Shown here: piece after piece, positions 42,494-53,650 of the stretch
Layout: each line of letters begins with the position of its first letter
Numbering within the stretch: position 1 is the stretch's first letter
From: Triatoma infestans
Taxonomy: Eukaryota > Arthropoda > Insecta > Hemiptera > Reduviidae
NCBI GenBank assembly: GCA_011037195.1
Contig: JAAEAF010000205.1
Span: 1 to 64,000 of the forward strand
Reading direction: 5' to 3'
DNA length: 64,000 nt
Program-made: the position numbers and the translations under genes
Notes under the pieces: model-generated
The model's database searches: none
The model's input: the letters and a program-made list of their open reading frames with translations, nothing else
Told to the model about the DNA's origin: nothing

Positions 42494-43095
42494 TTGAACA
42501 GCATAGCTCATACACGAAAAACCGTAGAGGTTGAAACTTGATATTCCGTCTAGGTATCACCATGGTATCAGACGGTGAGTCATCTGTCGAAATTCCTCAA
42601 CCGGAAGTACCACTTTACTTGTTGTTTTTTTTTTACTTTTTTGCAATTTTCTCAAAAATGGCTCCGACAATTTTCTTCAAACTTAGCATATCAACTACAC
42701 ATTTAAAGTGCTAGAAGTTTTATTTGGAACATTTCTCTAGAAAAATTCATTTAACGGTACTTATGGGGGAAGGGTGGGGTTAGGTTTTCATCTAAAGTGC
42801 TATTTTAGTTTATTAAACAATTCCGTCATCTAAATAATGTTAATTAGAATTGAATATGTTGTTGAAATTCCGAGTTCCAAAAAAAATCGGATAACCGAAA
42901 GTGCGTTTACAATACCACCTTTACTAAATGATTTTTTTTCACTTTTTCGCGATTTTCTCAAAAATGGCTCCGACAATTTTCTTGAAACTTCTTATATAAA
43001 TTAAACATACAATGATCTATAACTTTTATTTAAAATATTTCCCTGGAAAAATTCATTTAAGTGCACTTTTGGAGGAGGGGGTGAGGTTATGTTTG
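42305..43095 (+). repeat. DR1, long copy with an expanded TG microsatellite
   Basis: CTTTCTCTTACTCCTTGTAA, AGAGGAAGTATTGTAATTG, TTTCACCGGAAATATCCG, TTTTTAGCAAATGGTCTG, then a TG tract at about 42434-42492 that is much longer than in other copies. Two internal units follow, starting CCGGAAGT at 42601 and CCGAAAGT near 42895 (spacing about 295 bp). The copy stops in the second unit near 43095. Confidence 0.85.
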
Positions 43096-44330
43096 ATAGA
43101 TTAATGATTTGAAAAACGATTTGATTTGATTTTTCTATTTATTTAGAAATGTATAAATGTTTCCGTGGACGACTCGATGTACAATCGTTTCAAGAATGTT
43201 GACAAAAATTCCTTCCATAAACTAGTGAAATATAATAGAAATTTCCATATTATAAATAGCTTTCCTCTAATTCACTTATTTTCCATAATTTCTTCAAAAA
43301 GTCTTTAAGACTTACTAAATATTTTTGCATTATAATAGGAATTGAACTGCTGAAATAATTTAGTTGGAAAATGTATTAATAATAAAGAATTGTATTACAA
43401 TCTTTAATTTGGCCACTAGACGTAAAGCTCGCAAAACAAATAAGGGACTAATTTCACATTAACAATTTCATGGGTTTGTAGTAGTTTTCGTTAAGATTGA
43501 TTGCATAGTGCTGAAAGGAAAATTCACTGCTGATGAAAGTGCATTCTGATTTTATATATAGTTTTAGGTTTAACTGAGTTTCGCGATTGTTTAAAGAGGA
43601 GAGCGATTAACCACATCGGAGTGAGCGAGCGGTGTATTCTTGATCTGTTTAGTAGCATGCTGACTTATTCTAACAATCGTGCTTTTATAATGTTTTTTGA
43701 AAGCTTGTTGATGACTATTGTTGCTTGATTGAAGGTTGTTGTAATTCTATTCGTTTAATTGTTTTATTATGTTTTTAATTGATTGTAAGATTAGTTCTTG
43801 AATCTCTAGCAGAAGTTTTCTCTATGTCGTTGGTATTTGTTTGTATTTTATTGTTTGTTTTGTTAACAAACTAATATTATTACTATTACATTGTATCTTA
43901 TTGTAACAAATATCAGTTTGTAGATTTCTGTACAGGATATATATAAAATGTTGGAAATTTATATTTTCACTTTCCTACAAAAAAGAGGATTTTTGTGTGT
44001 TTTGTTTTGGAAGCGATTACAAATTGAAAAATAGTTAATTTGTTTAAATTAAAAAATCTACCAAATTGAAATTTATGGGCCTTATTTAACTTTTTGCAGC
44101 GATAAATGACCAATGCGTAATTTAGGAAGAAGTACTGGGATGTAACATGAGTCTGCGTTTTTCTCCTCTTAATCCTCAACAGTACTTTACTAAAAGTTCT
44201 TTTCTAAATACTTACTTACTAAAAGTTTCGTTATTAGATACCCCTTTTACTTTCAGTTTATGCTTTTATCAGCTTGTGGAAAGATCTACACGGTTTGTGA
44301 ACGATTTAGTAAATGACCTAATGATATAAA
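43096..44330. other. AT-rich DNA, nothing recognised
   Basis: Contains a 36-bp stretch at 43212-43247 that recurs at 44573-44608 inside the decayed mariner. No gene was seen; open frames of 60-70 codons are low-complexity. Confidence 0.45.
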
Positions 44331-44334
44331 GAAT

Positions 44335-45200
44335 GAGAAGGCACTGTACAGATCACGGGGCTGCACAGATCTGGTTCAAAAAATTTAGAGAGGGTAATAT
44401 GAGCCTGGAAAATAAATTTCGTCTAGAACGTACTCCCGCCTTAGATTCAGCACTTCTGGCGACAGCTGTATAGGTGGATCCTTGCACCAGCACCAGAAAA
44501 CTTTCAGGAGAATTAGGCGTGATCCATCAACCATAAACCGCCACGTGTGTGGTTACGTGTGTAGCAAAATTGCTTCCATAAACTAGTGAAATATAATAGA
44601 AATCTCCAGCATTCATAAACACGATGAAAGAAGCTGCTCGCCGAGTAAATGTCTGTAAAAAATCTTCTTCAAAATCCAGAGTGATTTTAGTTCTATCAAA
44701 AGTATTATTAGCTGCGATAAAAGAAAGATTTGAGAAAAAGTGATGCTGCGCGTGTGGTGGATCTACGAGGGTGTCATTCATTTTGAGCTAGCTCTTGAAG
44801 GTCGTACAATTACCTCCAATTTCCACTTTACTCAGCTAGAACGGCATACACTCCGTTTTTGCTGCAAACGATCGTTTGCTACATCCCTCTTGAGAGTGTA
44901 CTGCATTCAACAAGACAACGCAAAGCCAAACTTTTATCAGTAATCGAAGATCTGATTTTGGACTTCTCCTTCATGCAGCTTACAGCCCAGATTTGGCTCC
45001 CTCTGTTTACCATCTCTTCCGCTCCATGGCCCACTTTTTAAATAGTAAAAAATTTAGAAATACTGAGAAGGTGAAAACGGGTGGTTTAGAGTTTTTCGTC
45101 TCCAAAGATAGCTCTAGGTATCGGAAAGGCATCGAATTGTTGGCTCGTAGATGAGTTCCATTTGTACAAAATGATGGCTTGTATTTCGAGGAATCAGAAA
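44335..45200 (+). pseudogene. Second mariner transposase, heavily decayed
   Basis: Pieces of a DD34D mariner transposase appear in order on the plus strand: QIWFKKFREGNMSLENKFRL (helix-turn-helix to linker), STRKLSGELGV, then RVWWIYEGVIHFELALEGRT and FHFTQLERH, then IQQDNAKPN (second catalytic Asp), YSPDLAPSVYHLFRSM in another frame where the third Asp is replaced by Val, and finally YRKGIELLARR and NDGLYFEE near the C-terminus. The first catalytic Asp segment is missing, and unrelated DNA (around 44570-44700) interrupts the protein. No terminal inverted repeats were found. It is a different and older mariner from that at 12.2-13.5 kb. Confidence 0.8.
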
Positions 45201-45738
45201 ACCCATTTTTGAATTATAAGGTGAAAAACGCAAAGACTTTTGTTATTTTAAACTTTCAGAACACATTGTTCACCGAGAGTTAAAAGACTCGATTGTTCTG
45301 CAGTAATATGTTACTGACGAGCCGACATAACATACCTAATAAATGGGTTTACTAAATCCAAATTCCTTTCCACAGATGTTATTAATCGTAAAAATTAAAC
45401 CGCCATTGGAGAAGAAGCTGCCCTAGTTAGTGTCGGAGAAATAAACTTCCTATATGTCTTAAGATCGTGCTATTAAAAACACATTAATAAATCATTCTTT
45501 TTGGAGTAAGGCTATCACTTTTGTTTACATTTTACACTCATTCATATTTTCTTCTTCTTTTTTTTCTTTTTTTCTTTTTTTTTTTTACTTGGGAATGTTG
45601 TTTCAAGCGTTTACTCACATTGTAACACAATATGATTTAATTCAAATTGTCTAGTAGAGTTGAATAAACTGTTTGTTGTATGTAAAGTGTTTGTTGATAC
45701 TCCATTCGCCATTTTTCTTTTAATAAATCTTTTTACTG
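45201..45738. other. AT-rich DNA, nothing recognised
   Basis: Includes long T-runs (45548-45586). No gene or repeat recognised. Confidence 0.4.
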
Positions 45739-45835
45739 TAGCAAGAGAACACTGTCCGGAGGCCGGCAGTGCACTGAGAAGGCTCCGGGCGCCAATGATT
45801 TGAGATATTGATGCGCCTTAAATTAATAAAAAAAA
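45739..45835 (+). mobile_element. SINE-A, 3' part only
   Basis: TAGCAAGAGAACACTGTCCGG, AGGCCGGCAGTGCACTGAG, GGGCGCCAATGA, GATGCGCCTTAAATT and an A-rich end. The tRNA-related head is missing, as expected of a 5'-truncated insertion. Confidence 0.8.
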
Positions 45836-45844
45836 GCTTTTTAT

Positions 45845-45967
45845 TTTCTCTTACTCCTAATAAGAGAGAATGTATCGCGATCATGTAAACTTTCTGGAAT
45901 TAGGTTTTTACCGGAAATACATGTTTTGAGGTCTTCTGAAAACGAAAAAATGTTTTTAGCGAATGGT
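45845..45967 (+). repeat. DR1 5' fragment
   Basis: TTTCTCTTACTCCTAATAAG, TATCGCGATCATGTAAAC, TTTTTACCGGAAATACATG, TTTTGAGGTCTTCTGA and TTTTTAGCGAATGGTCC, ending where a SINE-A piece begins. Confidence 0.75.
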
Positions 45968-46085
45968 CCATTACCGGTCAGTGAGCTGTAGAGACTCGTA
46001 GGAAGAGTAAACCTAAGCCGTACTACTGGACTCGAATCAGAAACGCCACGTTGCTAGTCCAGTGCGTTACCACTAAGCAAATTAA
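45968..46085 (-). mobile_element. SINE-A, head and first part of the body
   Basis: On the minus strand: GCTTAGTGGTAACGCACTGG, ACTAGCAACGTGGCG, TCTGATTCGAGTCC (B box), TACTCTTCCTACGAG and TCTACAGCTCACTGACCGG. The 3' half is lost; the break joins DR1 sequence. It lies 130 bp from a 3' SINE-A piece in the opposite orientation. Confidence 0.75.
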
Positions 46086-47630
46086 ACATATGGTTATCAT
46101 TATTTCTTTTTAAAATGCTTATTAGTCGTCTTTTTTTCATTATATTTTATTAAATTGTGCTGATCCAGTTAATCATAGTATATAAGTTGTTTACATTAAA
46201 AGCTTTCATAAAATCACTATTTTTTTTAATTAATTTAAAATATATAACCAAATTTATTAAATTTACAATCTTGCATTTATTGATGTGTTGATTACGAAAT
46301 TCCCGAGGTTTCTACAGCTATCTTCATCGAGGTCTATCAACGAGTTACATCATTTCATTGTAATGTTATGCCCGTTGTTGCAAGGTATAGTCACATTATA
46401 CGCAATATATAAAAAGTTTTTACTAATATATGGAGACATTTCGCTGGCAATGGACCAACTCCATCAAAATCTAGTAGAAGAATCGTATAGAAAAATACTA
46501 GCTGCCGGGAATCTGACCCCTACGCAACTTACGAATTAAAATATTTCGTTTATATTCAGTAAGTTTATTGTTCCAGAATTTTCTTTAGTTCCAGTATGTT
46601 CTTTTATTATTATTTGATGCATAAAAGGAAAATTAAAATAAATCACACCCACTATCGGAAAGTTACTTTACATATATACATAAATGTAGATATATGCATA
46701 TATATTTGAATAATGTATTATGTTATTCCCTATTCTGTTGTAGGTTAGCTTATTTTATCTATTCAACATTGTGTATTGTTAATAATATTACTTGACATAA
46801 ATTTCATAATGACCTTGGTTTAAATAAAGTCTGCTGTTTAAAAATAACTTCATAAATAATAAATTTACACTTTAGGTAAAAACAATTTATAACCATATGC
46901 TTATATTGTCCTTGTCCTTTATTAAGTCAAGTTTGCCCAATTGTAGGAATATATTTTTATTTATTTAAGAAAATAACATGACTACAAATATTGTACATTT
47001 TAAATAAGAAATATAATTGATTAATAAGATTAAAATTAACTTTTTTTTTGGAGTAAATTGCCTTACTCATAGTTATACAATTAATTCTATTAATACTTAT
47101 CCCCCGTTAATTTTATTAGTTAGTCGGACTTGGGACTAGTTCGTAAAATTGTCATGACTTTCTGGAAATGTATGATTCTTTAATTATCGTTAATTATGTT
47201 ATTAACTTTAATACTATGTTGATGTATGTGCTCTTTTGAATGTATAAAGTTAAAATTACTTTAACAAAATTTAATGTCAAACACTCACACGACTTAGAGC
47301 TTTACTGCAATGTACGGATTGTTCGGCCCCTTCATTCATATAGTTTACTATAATTGCTTATACATTCGGAAATAAATGTCAGGTAGTTTCACTCTATATA
47401 GAATACTTGTCATCGTTGAATGGGTAAAATACAGATTATGAATACCGAAACAGTGATCAAATAACTGTTTTATATACGGATGACAAGATTGTCATGCTAC
47501 AGAAAGTAATGTTATTTACTTCATTTCTCTGTCTTTTTGACTTATTGAATGAAATAACCGTCGTACTAATATACTTTGTTCAGTGGGTATACGAGTATTA
47601 GTGTTTTCTTTGATTAAAGGGATCGTATGG
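46086..47630. other. AT-rich DNA, nothing certain
   Basis: Mostly AT-rich. An 84-codon frame at 46285-46539 ends in a mixed-composition stretch (LVEESYRKILAAGNLTPTQ) with no domain I recognise. A DR1 end motif on the minus strand (CAAACACTCACACGACTT) lies at 47279-47296. Confidence 0.35.
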
Positions 47631-47635
47631 TATAC

Positions 47636-48595
47636 GAATGAATCAAGACCCCTGGGTGCCGGACTGTTTGGTCAAGAACCCGATACTCGGAGCTTATGAG
47701 CAAGTTTCCCAGCATCTACCAATCAATACACGCAATCAGACAATGTGTCCAGTTTAACCTTGACTGGAAATATCGGAGTCAAGAAATTGTAATACTATCC
47801 CTTCATTAAAATTCTGAGCTCATATGTCATCAGTTCAAAAACTGTATATAATGCTTCGATTGACTCAATGACCTGGGCACGAACAATAGAACTACCCTAT
47901 TTTGGGTGCAAGAACATGTTGGCGTAGAAGGAAATGAGATGGCAGAATACCTGACTAGGAAAGGCGCTTCTTTTTTGGGGCACTAGAATAAGCGATCTGT
48001 CTCTTCGAGAACAACTTAGAATGAGGAAGAAGAGAAGAGAGCAGGGCTCTGGAAAACCCTGCCAGAACTGAAGCAAGCTAAGTCCTGCTTAAGTGGTTAT
48101 AGACATGTTCTTGTGAGAGAATGGGAGAAGCCGGAACTGTTCCCAAAGGCAAACTAACCAACTCCCGCTCACCTAAAAGAAAATGCAGTGGTTATAGACA
48201 GAAAAGATCTGAAGCCTGCAACAGTCTTGAGTCAAACCAGGCTTCACATGCATTGTAATCCTCACATGGCTCTGCAGACTCAGGAGCCGCCTGAAGAATC
48301 TGGGCCTAGAACATGATAGTACCTGCGCATTCAATGGGGAGATGGAGGAGATTACAATACACTTCCTAACAGACTGCGATGCTATCGTCCAGAGAAGATT
48401 CGGAAGTCTGGGCAGTTACCAGGTATAGAAAGAAGATATACCCTCCTTATAACTTCCCAGATCCTGAGATTCCTTAGAGATCTAAATCTGGAAAGGGTGC
48501 TCTGGCGAATGTCTAGCTCTTTGCCCCAGTGGGGTGACACAAAAAGATCATTTTAGTAGCAGTGCACTATGTCCCCCCAATTAAAAAAAAGAAAG
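47636..48595 (+). pseudogene. RNase H-bearing non-LTR retrotransposon, decayed
   Basis: The plus strand reads WYTNESRPLGAGLFGQEPDT (RNase H first-Asp region, with Asp replaced by Asn), FWVQEHVGVEGNEMAEYLTR (the VPGHxGIxGNExAD block, Asp replaced by Glu), then LKNLGLEHDSTCAFNGEMEE and ITIHFLTDCDAIVQRRFG, the C-terminal zinc region with one Cys lost. A short A-rich end follows at 48581-48600. The order matches RNase H to C-terminus in I/R1-type ORF2 proteins. Numerous stops. Related nucleotide blocks (GAGAAGAGAGCAGGGCTCTGG) occur at 58040-58090, showing the same family. Confidence 0.7.
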
Positions 48596-48599
48596 AATG

Positions 48600-48764
48600 A
48601 TTAGAGAGATATCGAGGCCTTTTTGGGTTTGCAGGAATAATGTATATACGTAATCATAAGACGTCCTTATACGTCCGATACGAAGGAATACCAAAGCATC
48701 TTAAAATCCAAAAATAAAAATATTGTAATATGTATTCAGTGGAAATAATTCTTCCCCCTTAAGG
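48600..48764. other. Flank, possible polypurine tract of the gypsy remnant
   Basis: On the minus strand CCTTAAGGGGGAAGAATT (48765-48748) directly after the integrase end has the look of a polypurine tract. No LTR could be defined after it. Confidence 0.35.
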
Positions 48765-49195
48765 GTTTTGACTTTGCCTCTGGCTTCGGTAGGGCTTCAG
48801 CCAGTTGTAGTGGACAGCCACCGCCCGCCTTCTTCCTCTTCGGATGTCCTTCACCCGATAGGTGACTTCAGAGAGTTGCTGCTCGGCCCTATACGGTCCC
48901 TCCCAAGGCCGGTGGAATTAGATGCTGCGGCCTTTCCGTCTTCTAGGTGTCCACATTAGTACCAAGTCCTCTTCTATGAAGCGAGGATTCCTACAGCTAT
49001 GGTCATAATAATCCTTCTGGCGTGCCTGTTGACGTCCGCCTTTTGCCGTAAATAGCGGTAGGCGGCCTCCATCCAGTCTCCCGCTCCAGGACGTACTTAT
49101 GTAGGGTGTCGTGCTCCTCTGCGCGCCCATGCACAATATCCACTGGCAACCTGATTTTCCTGCGGGGATTCTATTGGATGCTGTAGTGATACCCT
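48765..49195 (-). pseudogene. Ty3/gypsy integrase C-terminal remnant
   Basis: On the minus strand: RLPVDIVHGRAEEHDTLHKY, then with a frameshift QKDYYDHSCRNPRFIEEDLV and LMWTPRRRKGRS, and in another frame HRPWEGPYRAEQQLSEVTYR, VKDIRRGRRRA and VHYNWLKPYRSQ. The order (YGRxxRLPVD, QKxYYD, the GPY motif and the HxNxLKPY end) is the C-terminal half of a Ty3/gypsy integrase, which inserts the cDNA copy. The zinc-binding and DDE catalytic parts are not present. Frameshifts and a stop make it non-functional. Base composition is richer in GC than its surroundings. Confidence 0.8.
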
Positions 49196-49447
49196 GTGGC
49201 TTGGAAGGTCTGGAGGATGGCCGCTGGGTTTCTTTACAGAACAGTGGAGGTCTCACCCAAGATCTACAGCCAGCGTACTGCTGGAATAGTGGAGGGTGCA
49301 AGATGTCGCAGTCGACTATTTGAGAAGGGAGAAATGTTATGTACGTTCCTTCTTTTGGAAATAAATGATATGTGTTCTGCAAATAATTTATTCTTATTAT
49401 GAGCAGGGGCGAGAATTATTCCCACTGCTCCACACAAATGTATTACA
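49196..49447 (+). mobile_element. 3' end of a very short LTR element: polypurine tract plus 113-bp LTR
   Basis: TTGAGAAGGGAGAAA (49320-49334) is followed by TGTTATGTACG and an LTR-like segment of about 113 bp ending near TATTACA (49447). The reverse complement of 61536-61760 has the same layout: GGATGGCCGTTGGGTTT, GAGATGGGAGATA and TGTTATGTCCG, ending CATAACA. The shared upstream block (GGATGGCCGCTGGGTTTC, 49215-49232) shows that internal DNA is also homologous. AAATAAATGA (about 49360) could be the polyadenylation site. It is joined to an oppositely oriented integrase remnant. Confidence 0.6.
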
Positions 49448-50137
49448 ATATTATAAATCATGTATCACAAAATGCAACTTAAAGAATGTTTTCCTTATCA
49501 AATAGCATATTAATTTGTTGTCCTCTAAATTTTTGAATGTTTTATTAATTTAATTAAGAATAAATTTACCAGGACATCTTACAAAAACAGATGGTCATTC
49601 GCAGAAGCTTCACATATAGATGTCTACTTTTGTCCCACATTTTAGATGTTAAAGAAAGGAGTATCTGGTTCCGGTAAATCAAGTTTTTCAAACCTAACTT
49701 CGACATTTAAATAAATAAATAAATAAAAAAGACCATCTTGAATATCAAACATGTTACAATACTCTACAATCATATTTTAGCAGATACGTTGTAGATCCGC
49801 GTACCTGACTCCATAAATTTCAGAACAAGCAAGTTGTAGAACAGTAAACAATGTTAACCACCGTTTATTATTTTATTTTATTTAATTCATTTATAAAATG
49901 TTGTAAGAAAGATGAAAGATGTAATAATATAACATTTAAAAACAAAATTATACATGGCTATTTATTAGTTTGATGATTCATACGTCATCACTTAAAATTA
50001 TAATCATGTGAATCATATATATATATTATATTGTCCTCATTTTTATTACAGTTGTATAATAAACCTTATCATAGTTGTAATAGTTTTTTACTTTATTACG
50101 GGCAGTCTATTTCAGAATTTCCGACCATTATTAATTC
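49448..50137. other. AT-rich DNA, nothing recognised
   Basis: Contains an AAAT run at 49710-49729 and an AT tract near 50016-50030. No gene recognised. Confidence 0.4.
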
Positions 50138-50912
50138 TTACTTTCTCTTATTGGTTGTGGTAATAGATGTTGCTCCTTCCTAGCTATTGATAAAAAGAGA
50201 AGTGAAAATAATCACCTTATGCCAATTTGGCATAATATTAATTATTTTACATATAAGAAGAATTGTTTATTTGGGATTATTACTTTCTTTTACTCATAGT
50301 AGCAAGAGGAAGTACTGCGATCTTGCCAGATTTTCGAAATTGAGTTTTTACCGGAAATACACGTTTTGAGGTTCCCTGAGTGAAAAAAAAAAATGGTTTT
50401 TAGAAAATGGTCTGTATGTGGACGTGTGAAATGAATATCTCAAAAACGAAAAGTTATAGGAAGCTCAAACTTGGGATTCAGCCACTCTACTGAATATTTT
50501 TTTCAGTTTTTTTATGATTTTCTCGAAACGACTCGAACAATTTTCTGTAAACTTGCTATATCAACTAGACATTCGAAGAGCTACCACTTTTTATTTGAAA
50601 CATTTCTCCGGAATCATTCATTTAAGGGCACTTTTGGTTAAGAGGTGAAGTTATGGTTACTTCTAAAGTGCTATTTCAGTTATTACACAATTCTGTCATC
50701 TAAATAATATTAATTAAAATTATGTATGTTGTCGAAATCCCGAGTTTGAATAACATTGGATGACTTTACTGTATAGGTTTTTCAGATTTTTCGTGATTTT
50801 TCTTCAAAATAATGCCGACTGATTTTAAATATTAATAAGAATTGTAAGTGTGAAAAAAATTTGCCATTTCGCAGTAAGAGAAAGTCGTGTGAGTGTTTCA
50901 CACCAAATTTGT
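50138..50912 (+). repeat. DR1, long copy with 3' end
   Basis: A false start at 50138 (TACTTTCTCTTATTGG) is followed by a second at 50281: GTAGCAAGAGGAAGTACTGCG, TTTTTACCGGAAATACACG, TGGTTTTTAGAAAATGG, AACATTTCTCCGG, ATTTAAGGGCACTTTTGG, TCTAAAGTGCTATTTCAG. It ends GCAGTAAGAGAAAGTCGTG, TGAGTGTTTCACACC. It keeps about one internal unit only. Confidence 0.8.
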
Positions 50913-51304
50913 TTTTAAGTTGTTGGGAGAAACTAGATTTCGATTGACTTAGCTCTTACTTAGATTTCTATCTTTATATTACTTCGTTCAATAGTTTGTA
51001 GGCTGCGCTACCTACATAATATAATGAAATATCAAAAAGTCTAATTTTTGTATTTATTTTTGTATAGGTGCTCAACAGCTAAGGTCCTTTGCACCTACCG
51101 CGCGTGTTCATTTATCAATTTCTTTCTTTTTCTTGCCAATTTTTTTTTTTTTTTAAGTAAGTCTTATGCTTGTTCATTTAGAACATTTTTCAGAACTTAT
51201 TTAATCTTAAGGAAGTGGCGAAGTTAAAGCATTTCACTAATCCACACGGAGAAGTAGTCTAGCCATTTTTGCAGTTATTTGGTATACGGTCACGAACAAC
51301 TCAT
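50913..51304. other. AT-rich DNA, nothing recognised
   Basis: No gene or repeat recognised. Confidence 0.4.
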
Positions 51305-51313
51305 AAGCTGACA

Positions 51314-52430
51314 CTCGTTGCTGCTCCTAATGGGAAGGTTTAGCCGCACCTTGTCGACTGAGGCCTTGCAGGTGCTGACGGGTTGCCTACCCTTGGATCT
51401 GGAAGTGGTTAGGTCCGCGGGTAGATATTTTCGAAAGGGGGGTCGGGCGGTAAACTTGGGTAATATTAGTTTGGATATCGCCTCACCCGAGGAAGACATA
51501 GCGGTTTGGGCCTGGGACGTAGCCTTTCGAGATTTGGATATCTTATTATTACGGGATTGGAATGAAAGGTGGAGGAATTCTACCAAGGGGAGGACAACGT
51601 TCTCGTTTTTGCAGGAGGTGAAGTGGGGGTATAGCATTGCTTCCGACGAACTGTCATATGCGGTTTCACGGTTAGTCAGGGGGCATGGGCAGTTGAATAA
51701 TAAATGGGCAAGGATGGGTCTGGTGGGGGATGGAAGCTGTAGGTGTGGACAGGAGGAACTAAGTGAGCATGTGTTATTGGATTGCCCACTGTATTCTGAT
51801 TTGCGTGAGCGCTTGCAGAGGGAGATTGGGTTCCACGTTGCCTTGGAGAATAATAGTCTGCCCCTGCTGCTTGAAAACAGTGCCGCGTTCAGAGGGTTTA
51901 GGCGTTTTGCGGAAGAAGCATTTAAAAGGAGAATGGAATGGGTCAATAGGGGCGGATTGGGTAGGTAGTTTACAAGTTGGAATGGAAGTAATCTATTGCT
52001 TGATTGTTGCATGAATGCGGGTTTTACGCTAACGGTTAGTTATGACCATTAGTTTTAGGCTAGTTTGTAAGATTAGATTTAGAGTTTCTCATACCCCCCA
52101 GGAATATTGAGTACTGAGGGGCGTAAGAGTGTGAATGGTTGAATGGGCGAACCTAGAGTGGAAGAGTGTAAATAAATTTTAACTGTATTGGATGAGTGAA
52201 AGGTAGATTGGATAGGGCTAGGTTAGGTTCTTTGTCTCTTCAGGAATATCAAATACTGGGGGGACCTATAGGTTAGGATTAGCTTGGTTAAGTTAATTTC
52301 CATTGTTTCAGGGCGTCACGCTCTCCGTTAGGGACATTTTTTTTGTTAAGGGCTTCTATACGGGCGGGTATGCGCGAGAGCCCGGGGACCGCCCACCCAG
52401 TGTGCCTTACAAAAAAAGAAAAGAAAAAAA
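51314..52430 (+). mobile_element. 5'-truncated R1-clade non-LTR retrotransposon with target duplication
   Basis: The element has the C-terminal part of ORF2 (51318-51968), a 3' UTR with GGGCGGGTATGCG...GACCGCCC, and an A-rich tail (52411-52430). AAGCTGACA occurs at 51305-51313 and again right at the end of the tail (52429-52436, the AA possibly from the tail), giving a 7-9 bp target duplication. The other R1-like copy (8517-9766, minus strand) is diverged from this one, so these are independent insertions of related lineages. Confidence 0.8.
51318..51968 (+). pseudogene. R1-like ORF2 C-terminal end, 216 codons open
   Basis: An uninterrupted frame reads MGRFSRTLSTEALQVLTGCL to a stop at 51968. 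It contains TKGRTTFSFLQEV, LSYAVSRLVRGHGQLN and the zinc-binding cluster CRCGQEELSEHVLLDC (C141, C143, H151, C156, the spacing seen in the minus-strand copy). This is the segment after the RT domain in R1-clade ORF2; the cluster is thought to help bind target or element RNA. The endonuclease and RT domains were lost by 5' truncation, so the start used here is only the truncation point. The intact frame suggests a relatively recent insertion. Confidence 0.85.
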
Positions 52431-52436
52431 GCTGAC

Positions 52437-53646
52437 ATTATTCCAGAACTTATACACTAATACAGGAATCGTAGAGGTTTGAGAACAACTGTTTAGGTAT
52501 AAAGTAAAATAGAAAAACCATATCTCAGCACTCTATATAAACACTCAATTTACATTGTGTATCTTGTAGCCTACTATGTATTATCTGAGAAAATCAATAC
52601 AATTCTAGGACGCAGTAATCATTGCTCTACAGAGCTACTCTCTCTACACATTTCTTTCCATTTTTCTGTATTTTTTTTTTTAAATATTGTATGACAATAT
52701 AGTAAGGACAATAAATTTTAATTCGAATAACTAAACTTTCCAAGATTTCTTAAAAGACTCTAAATTTAAAGCGTCAGTATTAAAACCAATACTTTGTGTA
52801 ATTGATAAGCAATAATACCAGCTATTTGTATAGAGTAATCATAATTAAATTCCACCTTAAATAGACTTATTTTTCTATATTACCAGTTAGATTATCTAGT
52901 ACGACGACAGGTGTAGTAAAGGCCCAGTCCAGAAATGTTGTGGAATGAAAATAATGTGCCAGCCTTCAACTTGGCATTGGGCACTTGCCACCATGCCAAC
53001 CAACATTGGCTAGCATATAGTTTCATCTTAGGGATTTGGCTGAAACTCGCCACGATATATAATAATGTTATAATATGTATATCATGGTTATTTCATTCTT
53101 TAGCGCCGTCATTTTTTGTTTGTTTATTTTTTTAAAGCTACAGAATTAGTCACCTACCTTTTGGTATGTGTGTGTGTGTGTGTGTGTTACTTTTTTTTAT
53201 CTTGTATTAGTATATACAAAGTTTTGTGATCATTTGTATAGTCCCTTTAATATGGTTTATTTATGTGGTTATAAAAAAAAATATCTCCATGTATTTCTTT
53301 AGTTGTTTTTTTTGTAGCCAGTTTCAACACTATTGCTTGCCCTCTAAAGAATTTTTTATTCTAAACGTTAGCTTTGATAAAATTAAACTTTCAGTCTTAA
53401 AAATAACTTTATTTAGACCTTTAAGAGAGAAAACACAACATATCTCCTTCTTTATATTTTTTACATTCACTTACTTGCTATAAGGTATTAGTATTTCTAT
53501 GTGCTAAGTTTTTGAAATTGATTTTCTCAAAACGATAAGCTAACCAATTAACTTTTTTACTCACACAATTAGCTAATTAGCACCAAAAATAAATTGTAAC
53601 GTAAACATCGTTATAATTTTAAAGAAAACATTATTGCAATATTATA
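52437..53646. other. AT-rich DNA, nothing recognised
   Basis: TG microsatellite at 53167-53187. TATTGTATGACAATAT...AAGGACAATAAATTTT at 52685-52720 recurs at 54165-54215, a short direct duplication. No gene recognised. Confidence 0.45.
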
Positions 53647-53650
53647 ATAG

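Noticed and set aside
46285..46539. 84-codon plus-strand open frame as a host gene
   Set aside because: No domain, no splice context and no relatives in the window; it is compatible with chance or an old fragment.
48918..49382. 154-codon minus-strand frame taken as one gypsy protein
   Set aside because: Only its second half (QKDYYD onwards) is integrase. The first half is the reverse complement of the polypurine tract and short LTR on the plus strand.
51290..52012. 240-codon minus-strand open frame over the R1-like region
   Set aside because: Antisense to the R1-like ORF2 end, which has the zinc cluster and a homologue at 8964-9632; the antisense protein matches nothing.
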